DNA of 64,000 bases. Origin: Chitinophaga sp. GbtcB8. GTDB lineage: Bacteria; Bacteroidota; Bacteroidia; Chitinophagales; Chitinophagaceae. The notes below the pieces were generated by a model. The model did no database searches and had not been told where the DNA came from. It saw only the letters and a program-made list of their open reading frames with translations. Each line of letters starts with the position of its first letter. Position 1 is the stretch's first letter. Made by a program: the position numbers and the translations under genes. The stretch is from positions 22,340 through 86,339 of the forward strand of contig NZ_JAGXJN010000009.1 of NCBI RefSeq assembly GCF_019091455.1. The letters are read 5' to 3'. Below are positions 8,551 through 18,392 of the stretch, piece by piece.

Positions 8551-9600
8551 ATGTTATCCGTTTTTCTTACTACTGCTTTGCTTATGACCACCAGCACGCT
8601 GCCTGTTAATGACACAGTTACGGCCAAACCTAAATATGTAATGGTGATACACGGCGGTGCCGGCACCATTCTGAAGTCGCAAATGACGCCGGAAAAGGAG
8701 CAGGCCTATAAAACGGCCCTGGAGCTGGCTTTGCGCAGTGGGTATACTATTCTGCAAAAAGGCGGCAGCAGCCTGGATGCTGTGGAAGCGGCCATACGCG
8801 TAATGGAAGATTCGCCCCTGTTCAATGCCGGTAAAGGCGCGGTGTTCACCCATGAAGGCAAAAATGAAATGGATGCCGCTATTATGAATGGCAAAACACT
8901 GGCCGCTGGTTCTGTAGCCGGCGTAACCGTGATCCGCAACCCCATTACCGCTGCCAGGGCCGTAATGGAAAAGTCGCAGCACGTAATGCTCACTGGCCCG
9001 GGGGCAGAAAAGTTTGCCAAAGAGGCGGGGCTTGAGATCGTGGACCCATCTTACTTTTATACGGAGGAACGCTGGAAAGCCCTGCAGAAAGTAAAGGCTG
9101 CGGATGAAAATAAAACACAGCTGGACCATGATGCCGATACCACGCACAAAACCTCCCGCTTAGGCATAAAAAATAAAGATAATAAGTTTGGCACTGTAGG
9201 TGCGGTAGCGCTGGATAAGCAGGGTAACCTGGCCGCAGCCACCTCCACCGGCGGTATGACCAACAAAAAGTATGGCCGTGTAGGTGATGCACCTATCATT
9301 GGCGCCGGTACCTATGCTAATAATGCCACCTGCGCTATTTCCTGCACAGGCTGGGGCGAGTTCTTTATCCGTTTATGTGTAGCCAAAACCGTTAGTGATC
9401 TCATGGAATATAGGAATGAAACCCTGCAGCAGGCGGCCAACGAGCTTATTATGAACAAAGTGCCTGCCCTGGGCGGCGATGGCGGGTTAATAGCTATTGA
9501 TAAGAATGGGAACATAACCATGCCTTTTAATACAGCCGGCATGTACCGTGGCAGCGTAACAGAAGATGGGAAGATTGAAGTAGCCATTTATAAAGAGTAA
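8551..9600 (+). CDS. iaaA: Isoaspartyl peptidase / plant-type L-asparaginase (Ntn hydrolase)
   Basis: The enzyme hydrolyses isoaspartyl dipeptides and L-asparagine after autocleavage into two subunits. The N-terminus (MLSVFLTTALLMTTSTLP) is a signal peptide, so it acts in the periplasm. VIHGGAGT is the family start; the nucleophile is Thr215 in FGTVGAVALD, exposed by cleavage before it, and TSTGGMTNK and GDAPIIGAGTYA complete the active site. At 349 residues it is full length. The gene is monocistronic and convergent with the TraB/GumN gene. A linker rich in His/Asp/Thr precedes the cleavage site, as usual. Confidence 0.93.
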   Translation: MLSVFLTTALLMTTSTLPVNDTVTAKPKYVMVIHGGAGTILKSQMTPEKEQAYKTALELALRSGYTILQKGGSSLDAVEAAIRVMEDSPLFNAGKGAVFTHEGKNEMDAAIMNGKTLAAGSVAGVTVIRNPITAARAVMEKSQHVMLTGPGAEKFAKEAGLEIVDPSYFYTEERWKALQKVKAADENKTQLDHDADTTHKTSRLGIKNKDNKFGTVGAVALDKQGNLAAATSTGGMTNKKYGRVGDAPIIGAGTYANNATCAISCTGWGEFFIRLCVAKTVSDLMEYRNETLQQAANELIMNKVPALGGDGGLIAIDKNGNITMPFNTAGMYRGSVTEDGKIEVAIYKE

Positions 9601-9622
9601 AAAGCTGGCAGCTAATAGCTAA

Positions 9623-10492
9623 CTACCTCACCGCCTCAACTAAATACCCTTCCTTCTTCAGCAACGCAATCACCCCATTAGGCCCGCCCAAATGCCCGGC
9701 GCCAACAGCAAAAAAGCTGGGAGTAGCCTGTATCTGCCGGGTAATGATGGGGATCCATTTAGCATTACGTTGATCCAGCAAAATATCCTGGAAAGGGCCA
9801 ATATCTTTAGACGATTGTGTGAGGGTATACAGCTGTTGAACATCCTGTTCTTTATAGGCATTTAACATGGTGTCGAACTCCGCGCGTTCTTCAGCTACAT
9901 GATCCAGCATTTCCACTAACATGGCAGCTTCATCCTTATCAGGTATGCTGTCAAATACTGCTATCTGGTCCTGCAGGGTTTCCAGCCCGGCAATGCTTTT
10001 TTGCTGTTCCCTGGCTATTTTCAGCAGCTCGTTCTCAACAGAAAAAGGCTCGTTGCAGAACAGGAACAGTTTAATGGTCAGCAAAGAAGTTAAGGCCATG
10101 GGTTTCATGCGGTCAAACATCGCCATATCCAATCCCACTTCCTTTTTACAATAATCATTTAGTTTTTGGTAATCGGCAGGTTTAAACAGCTTTTTCAGGG
10201 AGTATCCTTCCGGCATTAGCAACAGCTGCTGCATTTGCTGCAGCATCAGGGAATCGTCCATATTAATTTCCAGGTATAGCTGCTGGCTGGCCTGTAATGC
10301 GGTGGTAACGCTGGCAGGGAAACTAAAATCCTTTTCACAAAGCAGGTGCATGGTGCCATACAGGAAAGAAGGCTGCATCATGCCTTTGCCGGAGATCTTC
10401 CAGAGCAGGGAAGAGGTGGTTTTATCCGGGGCCGGCTGTGCCTGCGACTGCAGCCAGGGCAGGCATAACAGCAGCGTGATCCATTTACGCAT
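9623..10492 (-). CDS. TraB/GumN family protein, exported
   Basis: This 289-residue protein begins at the second Met of the frame (MRKWITLLLCLPWLQSQAQ), which gives a clean signal peptide; an ATG two codons upstream (10498) is possible. The family signatures are visible: FLYGTMHLL near the N-terminus and FFAVGAGHLGGPNGVI near the C-terminus, with the two Gly-x-x-His motifs thought to bind metal in this Tiki-like protease fold. Members are common single genes in Bacteroidota and their substrates are mostly unknown. It is convergent with iaaA, with only 22 bases between stop codons. Confidence 0.88.
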   Translation of the reverse strand: MRKWITLLLCLPWLQSQAQPAPDKTTSSLLWKISGKGMMQPSFLYGTMHLLCEKDFSFPASVTTALQASQQLYLEINMDDSLMLQQMQQLLLMPEGYSLKKLFKPADYQKLNDYCKKEVGLDMAMFDRMKPMALTSLLTIKLFLFCNEPFSVENELLKIAREQQKSIAGLETLQDQIAVFDSIPDKDEAAMLVEMLDHVAEERAEFDTMLNAYKEQDVQQLYTLTQSSKDIGPFQDILLDQRNAKWIPIITRQIQATPSFFAVGAGHLGGPNGVIALLKKEGYLVEAVR

Positions 10493-10638
10493 GTACAAAA
10501 TTTACGGAAAGATAAGGCATTTGCATTCCTTTAACACAACTTAAGAAGAGCTTAAAATACACTTTTGTATTAAACGCAAAAAGTAAACGGCCGTCTTATA
10601 CCCGATAACTTTTTTAAGTGACCCACAAATCAGATTAT

Positions 10639-11079
10639 ATGAAAGGGATAAGCTTAATGGCTGTAGCAGCCATGATGACAACCGGTGCTTTTGCAAGCAC
10701 AGGCAAAGGCAATGGTAACACCGATGACATTGCATTGAATAAAATGGAGATCCAGCAGCAGGAGCAGCAGAATGATGACCTGCAGTCAAATATTACAGAC
10801 CAGCAGCAGGGCATCTTTGACCTGGTACAGGTGAAAACAAGCTTAGAGAACGATCTGCAGATGATAGAAGCCAGGCAGCAACGTGCGGAAGCAAATGGTA
10901 ACACCGCAAAGGCCAACCGCCTCGACAAACGAATAGCCTGGGACCAGGCCCTGCTGAAAGCAAATCAGGATCATATCCGTGAATACCTGGCAGTAGAAAG
11001 GAACGACATGCGCCTTATGAACCATAATGGCGAGCGCATAGATAATGAAGAAGCAGCAATAGCGAAAGACAAAGAATAA
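10639..11079 (+). CDS. Small exported coiled-coil protein, unknown function
   Basis: The 146-residue product starts at ATG 10639, giving a signal peptide (MKGISLMAVAAMMTTGAFAS); the longer frame opens with GTG at 10618 and is less likely. The mature part is highly charged, Gln-rich and helical (EIQQQEQQNDDLQ, EARQQRAEANGNTAKANR), a probable periplasmic coiled coil. No family recognised. Its stop codon TAA lies inside the first arm of the inverted repeat at 11078-11103. Confidence 0.65.
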   Translation: MKGISLMAVAAMMTTGAFASTGKGNGNTDDIALNKMEIQQQEQQNDDLQSNITDQQQGIFDLVQVKTSLENDLQMIEARQQRAEANGNTAKANRLDKRIAWDQALLKANQDHIREYLAVERNDMRLMNHNGERIDNEEAAIAKDKE

Positions 11080-11324
11080 TTACGAATTATTCAATTACGA
11101 ATTACGAATTGGGAAGTGCAATAAGGGAGTAGTGCAGGAAAGTGCAGTAGCAAAGATCTTGAAGATAGCATTACAAAAGACGGCAAGCAAAAAAGGAGGT
11201 TGGAATAATAGGTTACCGTATAGCAATGGTTCCTTTTATAGAATGGCTTAAAGGATCAACAGAAAGTAATTCAAAACATCCGCTGCATTATAATTTATAA
11301 TTCGTAATTGAATAATTCGTAATT
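11078..11324. repeat. 26-base inverted repeat pair of 'aattacgaatt' words
   Basis: The arms 11078-11103 and 11299-11324 are perfect inverted copies over 26 bases (AATTACGAATTATTCAATTA and on), 195 bases apart. Each is itself two or three copies of AATTACGAATT. The left arm contains the stop codon of the upstream gene; the right arm lies inside the end of the leftward aminotransferase-like gene. The 195 bases between show no gene. Confidence 0.8.
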
Positions 11325-12364
11325 AAAGCTCCGATCCTTTCCAGATCAAATGCTTCATGCAATGCAGAAACCACCACCCGGTGAATAGCAGGGCTGTCAG
11401 GATTAGGATACGCAAAAGAGGAAATAATGATATCGTGTTCCAGCAGGTATTGATCAATATAGGGGTGATGAGGAGCCGGCTGTAACAGGAAAACAGGCAA
11501 ATGGAAAGGGTTGTGTACAAGCGTGCTTTTGGCAACCTGCTGTTGCAGATAGTGGATGTTAAGCTGCAGTTTATTACGCCCTGCAGCATACAGGGGTTTA
11601 CTTTGCAAAAAGGCGTAAGCGTTGGCTGGCATAATGGGTGTGCTGCCGGTAAAAAAGGGTAGTTTTTTCATGGCGGAAATATCGGCCGCATGCCCTGCCA
11701 CCAGCCCGCCTTCTACACTGTAAGCCTTTGCAAGGGAAGCCGTGATCAGGTACCGCACTGGCGGATGCAGGGGCAAAGTATGCACAATGCCTTCCCCTTC
11801 CGGCCCCAGTATACCGGCGCCATGTGAATCGTCAATTACCACCATTACTTTACGCTCAATGGCAGTTAGCCAGCTGAAGTCATGGATAGCACTGGTTAAG
11901 GGATTCACCGCATCTGCCGCAATTACAAAGGTATGGTCTGGTTTGCTGTTGATGAGGGTAATGGTTTGCCTGGCCCATTGTTCGTGATCTATTGCCGGCA
12001 ATACAGCATTATACAGGCGCAGCGCAGGATGCGTGCCGGGTGCATATAATACTTCGCCTTTGGTTTGTGCATAATGAATAGCTGCCTGCGCAGCCAGGTA
12101 ACCGGATGAGAAAGCAGCGGCTGCCTGCTGCCGGAACAACACCGCCAGGGCATGCTCCAGCTCTTCGTATATACTTAAGCGTACATTGGCTACCCGCGAA
12201 GAAATAAATACCGGGCCAAACAGGTCCAGCCCAGCTTCAAATGCTTCCCGGAAAGCAGTTTTTGCATGCGCGCCCAGGTAAGAAAAGCCGGAGAAGAAAA
12301 GATGACTTTTGCCATCAATGACCGCGGTTCTGCCAGGTGTGGTATCGGAGTGAAGGGGGAACAT
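11288..12364 (-). CDS. Pyridoxal-phosphate enzyme of the alpha-oxoamine synthase family (BioF-like)
   Basis: This 358-residue fold-type I aminotransferase-family protein shows SGYLAAQAAI, the cofactor aspartate motif VVIDDSHGAGILG and the Schiff-base lysine in TASLAKAYSVEGG. These are signatures of 8-amino-7-oxononanoate synthase, KBL and serine palmitoyltransferase, which condense an amino acid with an acyl-CoA. No biotin or sphingolipid genes adjoin it, so the acyl donor is open. The last ~11 residues (ITNYSITNYKL) are encoded by an intergenic-type repeat, an odd C-terminal extension. No clear promoter box was found upstream. Confidence 0.85.
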   Translation of the reverse strand: MFPLHSDTTPGRTAVIDGKSHLFFSGFSYLGAHAKTAFREAFEAGLDLFGPVFISSRVANVRLSIYEELEHALAVLFRQQAAAAFSSGYLAAQAAIHYAQTKGEVLYAPGTHPALRLYNAVLPAIDHEQWARQTITLINSKPDHTFVIAADAVNPLTSAIHDFSWLTAIERKVMVVIDDSHGAGILGPEGEGIVHTLPLHPPVRYLITASLAKAYSVEGGLVAGHAADISAMKKLPFFTGSTPIMPANAYAFLQSKPLYAAGRNKLQLNIHYLQQQVAKSTLVHNPFHLPVFLLQPAPHHPYIDQYLLEHDIIISSFAYPNPDSPAIHRVVVSALHEAFDLERIGALITNYSITNYKL

Positions 12365-12466
12365 GAGCTGATTGAGAATTATTAATTACAGGTTACGAAT
12401 TTAATCCTTCGTTTTGATCTTATTCATAGTTGTAATTAATTTATGATTAACAATTCCTGATTGAAC

Positions 12467-12889
12467 CTATTCCGCTTTTGTCCGCAGCACAAAATAATAC
12501 TCCCCGGATTTTACCTTCATATCAAAAAGCTGATCGTCCAGGTGTACAATGGTAACCAGGTTTTCCGCACTGCGTAAGCCATTGCTGGCTGTTACACTGA
12601 TAATGCTGCCATTGCTGAGCAGCGAATATTTACCTGAATCCGGTTTGTTATCAATGGTGGCAATAAATACATTATTATCCAGGAACTGGTAATATACGTT
12701 GCTGTAATAACCTCTTTTGAGATCCGTAGCCTGTGTGATCTGTGTATTGTCGTATGGATCGCCGGCAGGTACCTGCACATCATATACCCGCCACTTTTTA
12801 TGCAGCAGCATGCGGTTGGCCTTATTACTGTTGCAGGCCAGCATGGTAAGGAACAGGAATAACAAAAGGTAACAGCTTCTTTTTATCAT
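12467..12889 (-). CDS. Small lipoprotein, lipocalin-like
   Basis: This 140-residue product has a lipoprotein signal (MIKRSCYLLLFLFLTMLAC, lipidated Cys19). The rest is beta-rich with KKWRVYDVQVP and an acidic/hydrophobic strand pattern typical of the small lipocalin-like lipoproteins frequent in Bacteroidota. It follows the DinB-like gene by only 6 bases on the same strand, so the two are probably cotranscribed. No ligand can be inferred. Confidence 0.7.
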   Translation of the reverse strand: MIKRSCYLLLFLFLTMLACNSNKANRMLLHKKWRVYDVQVPAGDPYDNTQITQATDLKRGYYSNVYYQFLDNNVFIATIDNKPDSGKYSLLSNGSIISVTASNGLRSAENLVTIVHLDDQLFDMKVKSGEYYFVLRTKAE

Positions 12890-12895
12890 AACAGT

Positions 12896-13426
12896 TTATT
12901 TACGCCCCGACATGTGTTTGTTAAAATCATCCGACTTTCCTTTGGGAATAGACAGGCTTTCCCAATGCTCCTGCAGCAACATTTTGCCAATATACACGAT
13001 CTGCCCAACATGATAGGGAATATGTGCCAGCTGCCGGTTAATGGCATCCACTACCGCATGCGGCTCCGTGCGGATGTTCACCGTTTTTTCCAGGTCGGCT
13101 TCCTGCAGACTGTCCAGGGTGCCCATCATACAATCCCAGCCTTTGTTCCATAGTTCCAATACGGTTTCTTTGGATGCCTGGCTGTTCTCAAATTCTGTGT
13201 CCCGGTTGCGCCAGGGCTTTTCGCCGTCGCTGGTCAGGAAATCGGTCCAGCGGGAAAGCATGTTACCGCTTATGTGTTTAATGATCAGGTAAATGCTGTT
13301 GGAGCCGTCGTCCGGCTGCCAGTTCAGCTGGGCTTCGTTTAGCCGTTCCAGCGTTTTCTCACCCAGCTGGCGGTGCGTGATGAAGCGTTTTTTTACGCTA
13401 TCCAGATAGATATTAGCGAATGACAT
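12896..13426 (-). CDS. DinB-superfamily protein (DUF1572-like)
   Basis: The start is placed at the Met of MSFANIYLDSVKKRF (13426), 176 residues; the frame extends 16 codons upstream but that part is AT-rich repeat-like sequence. The protein is a predicted four-helix bundle with the spaced histidines of the DinB/YfiT metal site (IIKHISGNM, LAHIPYHVGQIVYIGK). Such proteins are cytosolic putative metal-dependent thiol-linked enzymes in detoxification; the substrate is unknown. It is upstream of and close to the lipoprotein gene. Confidence 0.83.
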   Translation of the reverse strand: MSFANIYLDSVKKRFITHRQLGEKTLERLNEAQLNWQPDDGSNSIYLIIKHISGNMLSRWTDFLTSDGEKPWRNRDTEFENSQASKETVLELWNKGWDCMMGTLDSLQEADLEKTVNIRTEPHAVVDAINRQLAHIPYHVGQIVYIGKMLLQEHWESLSIPKGKSDDFNKHMSGRK

Positions 13427-13505
13427 ATAATTATGAATTAAGTACTCATTTTTGTAGTAAATCATTAAATACATCCCATCATCAAACCCACCTGCCCATT
13501 AACAT

Positions 13506-13540
13506 CATCTGCACATCTGCATATTTGCACATCCGCACAT
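13506..13540. repeat. Second copy of the 'catctgcacatctgcatatttgc' element
   Basis: Bases 13506-13528 are identical to 1998-2020, and the following CGCACAT is shared too. The copy ends exactly at the base before the stop codon (CTA on this strand) of the gamma-glutamyltransferase gene, again a 3'-end position. Confidence 0.75.
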
Positions 13541-15244
13541 CTAGTACCCTTCTGCACTATCATCTCCCCGCTTATCACCCACTGCTTCCAGCAGGCCTTT
13601 CTCATTAACCTTTATCACCTCTGTGCGGCCAATAGTGCCGCCGCGTACCACTTTATAACCCATTTGCTCCAGGGAGCTCACCACATCTGCAGGGAAATCC
13701 GCTTCCACATCCACCTGGTCCGGCAGCCACTGATGATGGAACTTGCTTTCAAATACAGCCCGGTCAGCAGGCAAATTAAATTCCAGTATATTCATCAGCG
13801 TTTGAAACACAGACGTAATAATGGTAGATCCGCCCGGTGTGCCTGCTACCACATAAGGTTTGTTATTCTTTAATACGATCGTAGGCGTCATGGAGCTGAG
13901 CATACGTTTACCCGGCGCTATGGCATTGGCTTCCGCGCCTACCAGCCCATACATATTAGGTACACCTGGTTTTACGCTGAAATCATCCATTTCATTATTC
14001 AGGAAAAACCCGGCGCCGCCAGGTACGACTTTGCTGCCGTAACCGCCATTTAAGGTAGTGGTCACCGCTACAGCATTGCCCTGGTCATCCATTACGGAAA
14101 GGTGAGTGGTTTCCATGCTCTCCGCCGCTACGTTACCGGCTTTTACAATTTCGCTGCTGCCGGCTTTATGCGGGTCATAATCTTTCATCCGTTCCTGCAG
14201 GTATTTTTTAGATGTAAGCTGTTGTACAGGCACTTTTACAAAATCAGGATCGCCCAGGAATTCCGCGCGGTCGGCATAAGCGCGGCGTTCTGCTTCTATC
14301 ATCAGCTGAACAGCCTGCGGTGAATGAAAGCCCCAGCTGGCCAGCGGGTAATTTTCCACCATCCCCATCATCTGCTGTAATCCCACACCACCGCTGGATG
14401 GCAGGGGCATGGTTAAGATCGTGTATCCTTTATAGTTAAAAACGATGGGTGTTCTTTCTTTGGCTTTATAGGCTTTCAGGTCTGCAAGTGTTATGAGGCC
14501 GCGGCCGCGCTGCATTTCGTCTGTGATCAGTTTCGCGGTAGGCCCCTCATAAAAACCAGCTTGCCCTTTATCGCGGATCCTTTTCAGGGTTTGAGCCAGG
14601 TCAGGCTGTACCAGCGTATCTCCGGCCTGCCAGGGTGTTTCCTTTTCAAAGGCGTTAGGCCTTGTATTCAGCTTACGGAAATCAGCTGCGTGGTTATTCA
14701 GTCCGCGGGCTTCTGCTGCTGTTATCACAAATCCTTTTTCTGCCAGTTTAATAGCAGGCGCTATCAGCTTGGCCATAGGCAATTTGGCATATCGCAGGGA
14801 TGCAAAGAAACCTGCCACTGAGCCGGGTACTCCGGCGGCCAGGTGGCCATACTGGCTAAGCTGTGTGTTGGCTGCGCCGCTGGGATCTATATACATATCG
14901 CGTTGCGCTTTGGCCGGCGCTTTTTCACGGTAGTCAATAGTAACGTTCTTGCCATTGCTTAAATGTGCCACCAGGAAACCTCCGCCGCCCAGGTTGCCCG
15001 CAGCAGGGTACACCACGGCCAGTGCCAGCTGGGTAGCAATAGCTGCATCTACTGCGTTGCCGCCCTGCTGCAATATCAGCGCACCGGCCTGGCTGGCCAG
15101 CGGATGTGCAGATACTACGGCGCCATGCGCTGCCACTACCTGTTTTTGTATGTTGTAATGATACGGATCAATCCCGGCTGGCGGTTGAGCAAAGGTGCAT
15201 GCTGTAATGGATAGTAACAGGAGCGGTAATAACAATAAACGCAT
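13541..15244 (-). CDS. ggt: Gamma-glutamyltransferase
   Basis: The enzyme cleaves gamma-glutamyl bonds of glutathione and relatives in the periplasm after self-cleavage into two subunits. The start is set at MRLLLLPLLLL (15244); 38 upstream codons in frame lack coding character. The signal ends with the lipobox-like ITAC, so it may be lipid-anchored. Family motifs: VVSAHPLASQAG, GGNAVDAAIA, NLGGGGF, the nucleophile Thr379 in ETTHLSVMDDQGN, then LNNEMDDF, GTPGGSTII and the C-terminal GDKRGDDSAEGY. At 567 residues it is complete. Confidence 0.95.
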   Translation of the reverse strand: MRLLLLPLLLLSITACTFAQPPAGIDPYHYNIQKQVVAAHGAVVSAHPLASQAGALILQQGGNAVDAAIATQLALAVVYPAAGNLGGGGFLVAHLSNGKNVTIDYREKAPAKAQRDMYIDPSGAANTQLSQYGHLAAGVPGSVAGFFASLRYAKLPMAKLIAPAIKLAEKGFVITAAEARGLNNHAADFRKLNTRPNAFEKETPWQAGDTLVQPDLAQTLKRIRDKGQAGFYEGPTAKLITDEMQRGRGLITLADLKAYKAKERTPIVFNYKGYTILTMPLPSSGGVGLQQMMGMVENYPLASWGFHSPQAVQLMIEAERRAYADRAEFLGDPDFVKVPVQQLTSKKYLQERMKDYDPHKAGSSEIVKAGNVAAESMETTHLSVMDDQGNAVAVTTTLNGGYGSKVVPGGAGFFLNNEMDDFSVKPGVPNMYGLVGAEANAIAPGKRMLSSMTPTIVLKNNKPYVVAGTPGGSTIITSVFQTLMNILEFNLPADRAVFESKFHHQWLPDQVDVEADFPADVVSSLEQMGYKVVRGGTIGRTEVIKVNEKGLLEAVGDKRGDDSAEGY

Positions 15245-15407
15245 GGCAAAGCTTTGATTTTGTAGAACTAAGGTACTACTTACAGCAGTTAGTAGCAAGT
15301 AGCCGTACTTAGCCAATAATGAAAGTATCTTATCATGATGCGCGGTCTTATACAGCAACCACTAAACGTTTTTATTCGTATTTTAAAGTAACCAAAATCT
15401 GTAGCAT

Positions 15408-18188
15408 ATGAAAAATCCCCTGACCAACCTTAGGTTGAAACCCGCTTTATTGCTGTTAACCTGCCTGCTCACTCATATTATAATCGTAAAGGCGCAAACC
15501 GGCACTATCCAGGGTACTGTCACAGATGGCCGCGCACCATTAGCAGGTGCTACCGTTCAGGTAGAACGTACTAACAAAGGCGGCTATACGAATGCATCTG
15601 GTGCTTATACACTCAGCATCGCCCCCGGCAGTTATACTGTTATTGTTAGTTATGTAGGTTATGCTACACAACGGCAGCCTGTTACGGTAACTGCAGGTCA
15701 AACAACGCAGCTGGATTTTAAGCTGCCGGCCAGCACTACTATGAATGAGCTGGTAGTACTGGGCAACCGCACTTTACCACGCACGCAAACAGAAACCCCG
15801 GTGCCCGTAGATGTAATAGACATTAAACGGGTGGCCGCCGATGCGCCGCAGGTATCCATTAACCAGATCCTGAACTATGTAGCGCCCTCATTTAGTTCCG
15901 GCACACAAACAGTAGCAGATGGAACGGATCATATTGATCCCGCATCCCTGCGCGGCCTTGGGCCAGACCAGGTGCTGGTGCTGGTAAATGGCACACGCCG
16001 CTATAATACTGCGCTGGTGAATGTAAACGGAACATTCGGCCGCGGCGCTGTAGGCACGGATATGAATGCCATTCCCACGGCCGCCATTGACCGCATTGAA
16101 ATACTGCGCGATGGCGCTGCTGCGCAATATGGCTCTGATGCTATTGCCGGCGTTATCAACATCATTCTTAAGAACAGTGTAAATCGTTTAAACGTAAGCG
16201 TTACCACCGGCGCCAATGTAACGGATAAGTCGGTTGATAACATTGACGGGCAAACAGTGCAAACTGCCGTAAACTATGGCATACCGGTAGGGGAGCGTGG
16301 CGGCTTCATTAACTTTGGCGGTTCTTATGATTACCGCAACTACACCAACCGCTCAGGCCCCTGGCAGGGCGCTATTTACCGTACCTATCCCGGAGCGGTA
16401 GATAGAACGGATTCCTTTCTGGTAGCCAATAACATTACACGCGATGATATCCGCATGCGGGTAGGCCAGTCCAAATTACGCAGCGGGCAATTGTTTGTAA
16501 ATGCCAGTGTGCCCATGGAAAATGATGCGGAGTTTTATTTGTTTGGCGGCCTGGGGTACCGCAACGGCCAGGCAGCAGGTGTGTACCGCCTGCCAAGCGA
16601 TAGCCGTAATGTGCTGGATATTTACCCGCTGGGATTTTTACCGGAGATCCATTCTGATATTTATGATAAGTCGGTGGCCTTTGGCATCCGCGGTAACCTG
16701 GGTAAATGGAAGGTGGATGTAAGTAATACCTTTGGCCAGAACCAGTTTATTTTCAGCGTAGAGAACTCCCTGAACGCTTCGCTGGAAAAAGCATCGCCTA
16801 CACGCTTTAGCGCCGGCGGGCCTGTGTTCACACAGAATACTACCAACCTGGATTTCTCCCAGCGTTTTGATGTGCTGGCAGGGCTGGATGTAGCCTTTGG
16901 CGGAGAATACCGTTTCGAGAATTACAAGCTGGAAGCAGGCGCAGAAAATTCCTATACTGACTATGGCCGTGCTACTAAAATAGGAGTGGGCGCAGATGGT
17001 AAGGATATCCTGGTGCCTGATCCGCAGGGCGCAATAAATACTAAGTTCGGGCCGGATGGTACTGCCCGTGCCGGTGGCGCGCAGGTATTTCCCGGCTTCC
17101 GCCCGGAGAATGCGGTGAATACTTCCCGCAGCTCCATTGCAGGTTATGCGGATGTAGAAGCCAATTTCAGCAGCGCATTCCTGGTAGGCGGCGCCTTACG
17201 TTTTGAGAACTATAACGATTTCGGCTCTACGCTGAATGGCAAGCTAACAGCCCGTTACAAGCTGAGTGAGAAAACTGCGTTGCGTGCATCGGGTAGTACC
17301 GGTTTTCGCGCACCCTCCTTGCACCAGCGTTTTTATTCCAGCACCTCTACACTTTTCGTAGATGGATTGCCGTATGAAGTAGGCACCTTCACCAATGATA
17401 GCCGTCCCGCACAGCTGCTGGGCATTCCGCAGCTGAAACCGGAGAAATCCAAAAGCCTGAGCGCTGGTTTCACCGGCGCTTTTGGGAAGTTTAATTTAAC
17501 GGTAGATGGATATTACACCCGCATCAACGACCGCATTGTATATACCGACCAGTTCTCCGGGAGCAATGCTCCTGGCGCTTCGCCGGTTGATAGAGAGATC
17601 TATCAGCTGCTTTCACTCGCTAACGCCAACCGTGCTGCATTTTTTGCCAACGCTATCAACTCTGAAACAAGAGGAGTGGACCTGGTGCTGACCTATGGTA
17701 CCCGTTTAGGCGCCGGCAGCTTTCGCGCAGACTTAGCCGGTACTTACTCTTACACCCAGCAGGTGGGCGATATCAAAGCATCCGCAAAGCTGGCAGGCAA
17801 GGAAAATATTTACTTCAGCCGCGCCAGCCGCATTTACCTGGAAAGAAGTGTGCCGCGTGAAAAGATCAACCTCACCCTAACGTACAACATTAAACGTTTT
17901 AATGTTTTTGTACGGAATGTATACTTTGGCAGCGTTGAAGAAGCTACTAATGACCCTGCTTTTTTCCAGACATTTGATCCGCGTGTGGTAACAGATGTAG
18001 CCGTAGGATATAAATTCACACCGGCTGTAAAGCTCAGCATCGGTTCTAATAATGTGTTTGATATTTACCCGGATAAAGTGGAAAACCCTGCCAATACTAC
18101 TAACGGTCAGTTCCTGTATAGCCGCCGTGCTACACAGTTTGGGTATAATGGAAGATTTTTGTTTGCGAGGCTGGAGCTGAATTTGTAG
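15408..18188 (+). CDS. TonB-dependent receptor with carboxypeptidase-regulatory domain
   Basis: This complete 926-residue outer-membrane receptor has a signal peptide to about residue 30 (IIIVKAQ), a CarboxypepD_reg-like domain (about 33-112; IQGTVTDG, GAYTLSI, VSYVGYA) and a plug of about 130-260 (RGLGPDQVLVLVNG, IDRIEILRDGAAAQYGSDA, GVINIILK). A 22-strand barrel follows, with the typical GSTGFRAPSL and AVGYKFTPAVKLSIGSNNVF near the end and a final strand ending in leucine. It imports an unidentified ligand using TonB energy. There is no SusD partner, which argues against a glycan-utilisation pair. A strong terminator follows. Confidence 0.95.
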   Translation: MKNPLTNLRLKPALLLLTCLLTHIIIVKAQTGTIQGTVTDGRAPLAGATVQVERTNKGGYTNASGAYTLSIAPGSYTVIVSYVGYATQRQPVTVTAGQTTQLDFKLPASTTMNELVVLGNRTLPRTQTETPVPVDVIDIKRVAADAPQVSINQILNYVAPSFSSGTQTVADGTDHIDPASLRGLGPDQVLVLVNGTRRYNTALVNVNGTFGRGAVGTDMNAIPTAAIDRIEILRDGAAAQYGSDAIAGVINIILKNSVNRLNVSVTTGANVTDKSVDNIDGQTVQTAVNYGIPVGERGGFINFGGSYDYRNYTNRSGPWQGAIYRTYPGAVDRTDSFLVANNITRDDIRMRVGQSKLRSGQLFVNASVPMENDAEFYLFGGLGYRNGQAAGVYRLPSDSRNVLDIYPLGFLPEIHSDIYDKSVAFGIRGNLGKWKVDVSNTFGQNQFIFSVENSLNASLEKASPTRFSAGGPVFTQNTTNLDFSQRFDVLAGLDVAFGGEYRFENYKLEAGAENSYTDYGRATKIGVGADGKDILVPDPQGAINTKFGPDGTARAGGAQVFPGFRPENAVNTSRSSIAGYADVEANFSSAFLVGGALRFENYNDFGSTLNGKLTARYKLSEKTALRASGSTGFRAPSLHQRFYSSTSTLFVDGLPYEVGTFTNDSRPAQLLGIPQLKPEKSKSLSAGFTGAFGKFNLTVDGYYTRINDRIVYTDQFSGSNAPGASPVDREIYQLLSLANANRAAFFANAINSETRGVDLVLTYGTRLGAGSFRADLAGTYSYTQQVGDIKASAKLAGKENIYFSRASRIYLERSVPREKINLTLTYNIKRFNVFVRNVYFGSVEEATNDPAFFQTFDPRVVTDVAVGYKFTPAVKLSIGSNNVFDIYPDKVENPANTTNGQFLYSRRATQFGYNGRFLFARLELNL

Positions 18189-18214
18189 GAGGATTAGGAA
18201 GAAGGAATGTTTTT

Positions 18215-18260
18215 AACACGGATCATAAAGATGATAACGTTTTTATGATCCGTGTTTTTT
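18215..18260 (+). terminator. Rho-independent terminator of the TonB receptor gene
   Basis: Fifteen perfect base pairs (AACACGGATCATAAA, 18215-18229, with 18242-18256) enclose a 12-base loop and are followed by TTTT. It isolates the receptor from the locus downstream. Confidence 0.92.
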
Positions 18261-18392
18261 GTATTACTATACCAATGAATAAGCTCCTTCGGTTATGGTA
18301 CTGCCGTTTCCATATCTCCAGGAAAACCCCGGCCAGCTGGCAGGTATATTAGTATAATTTATACGTATATTGAGGTTTGGAGCTGTTTACCT

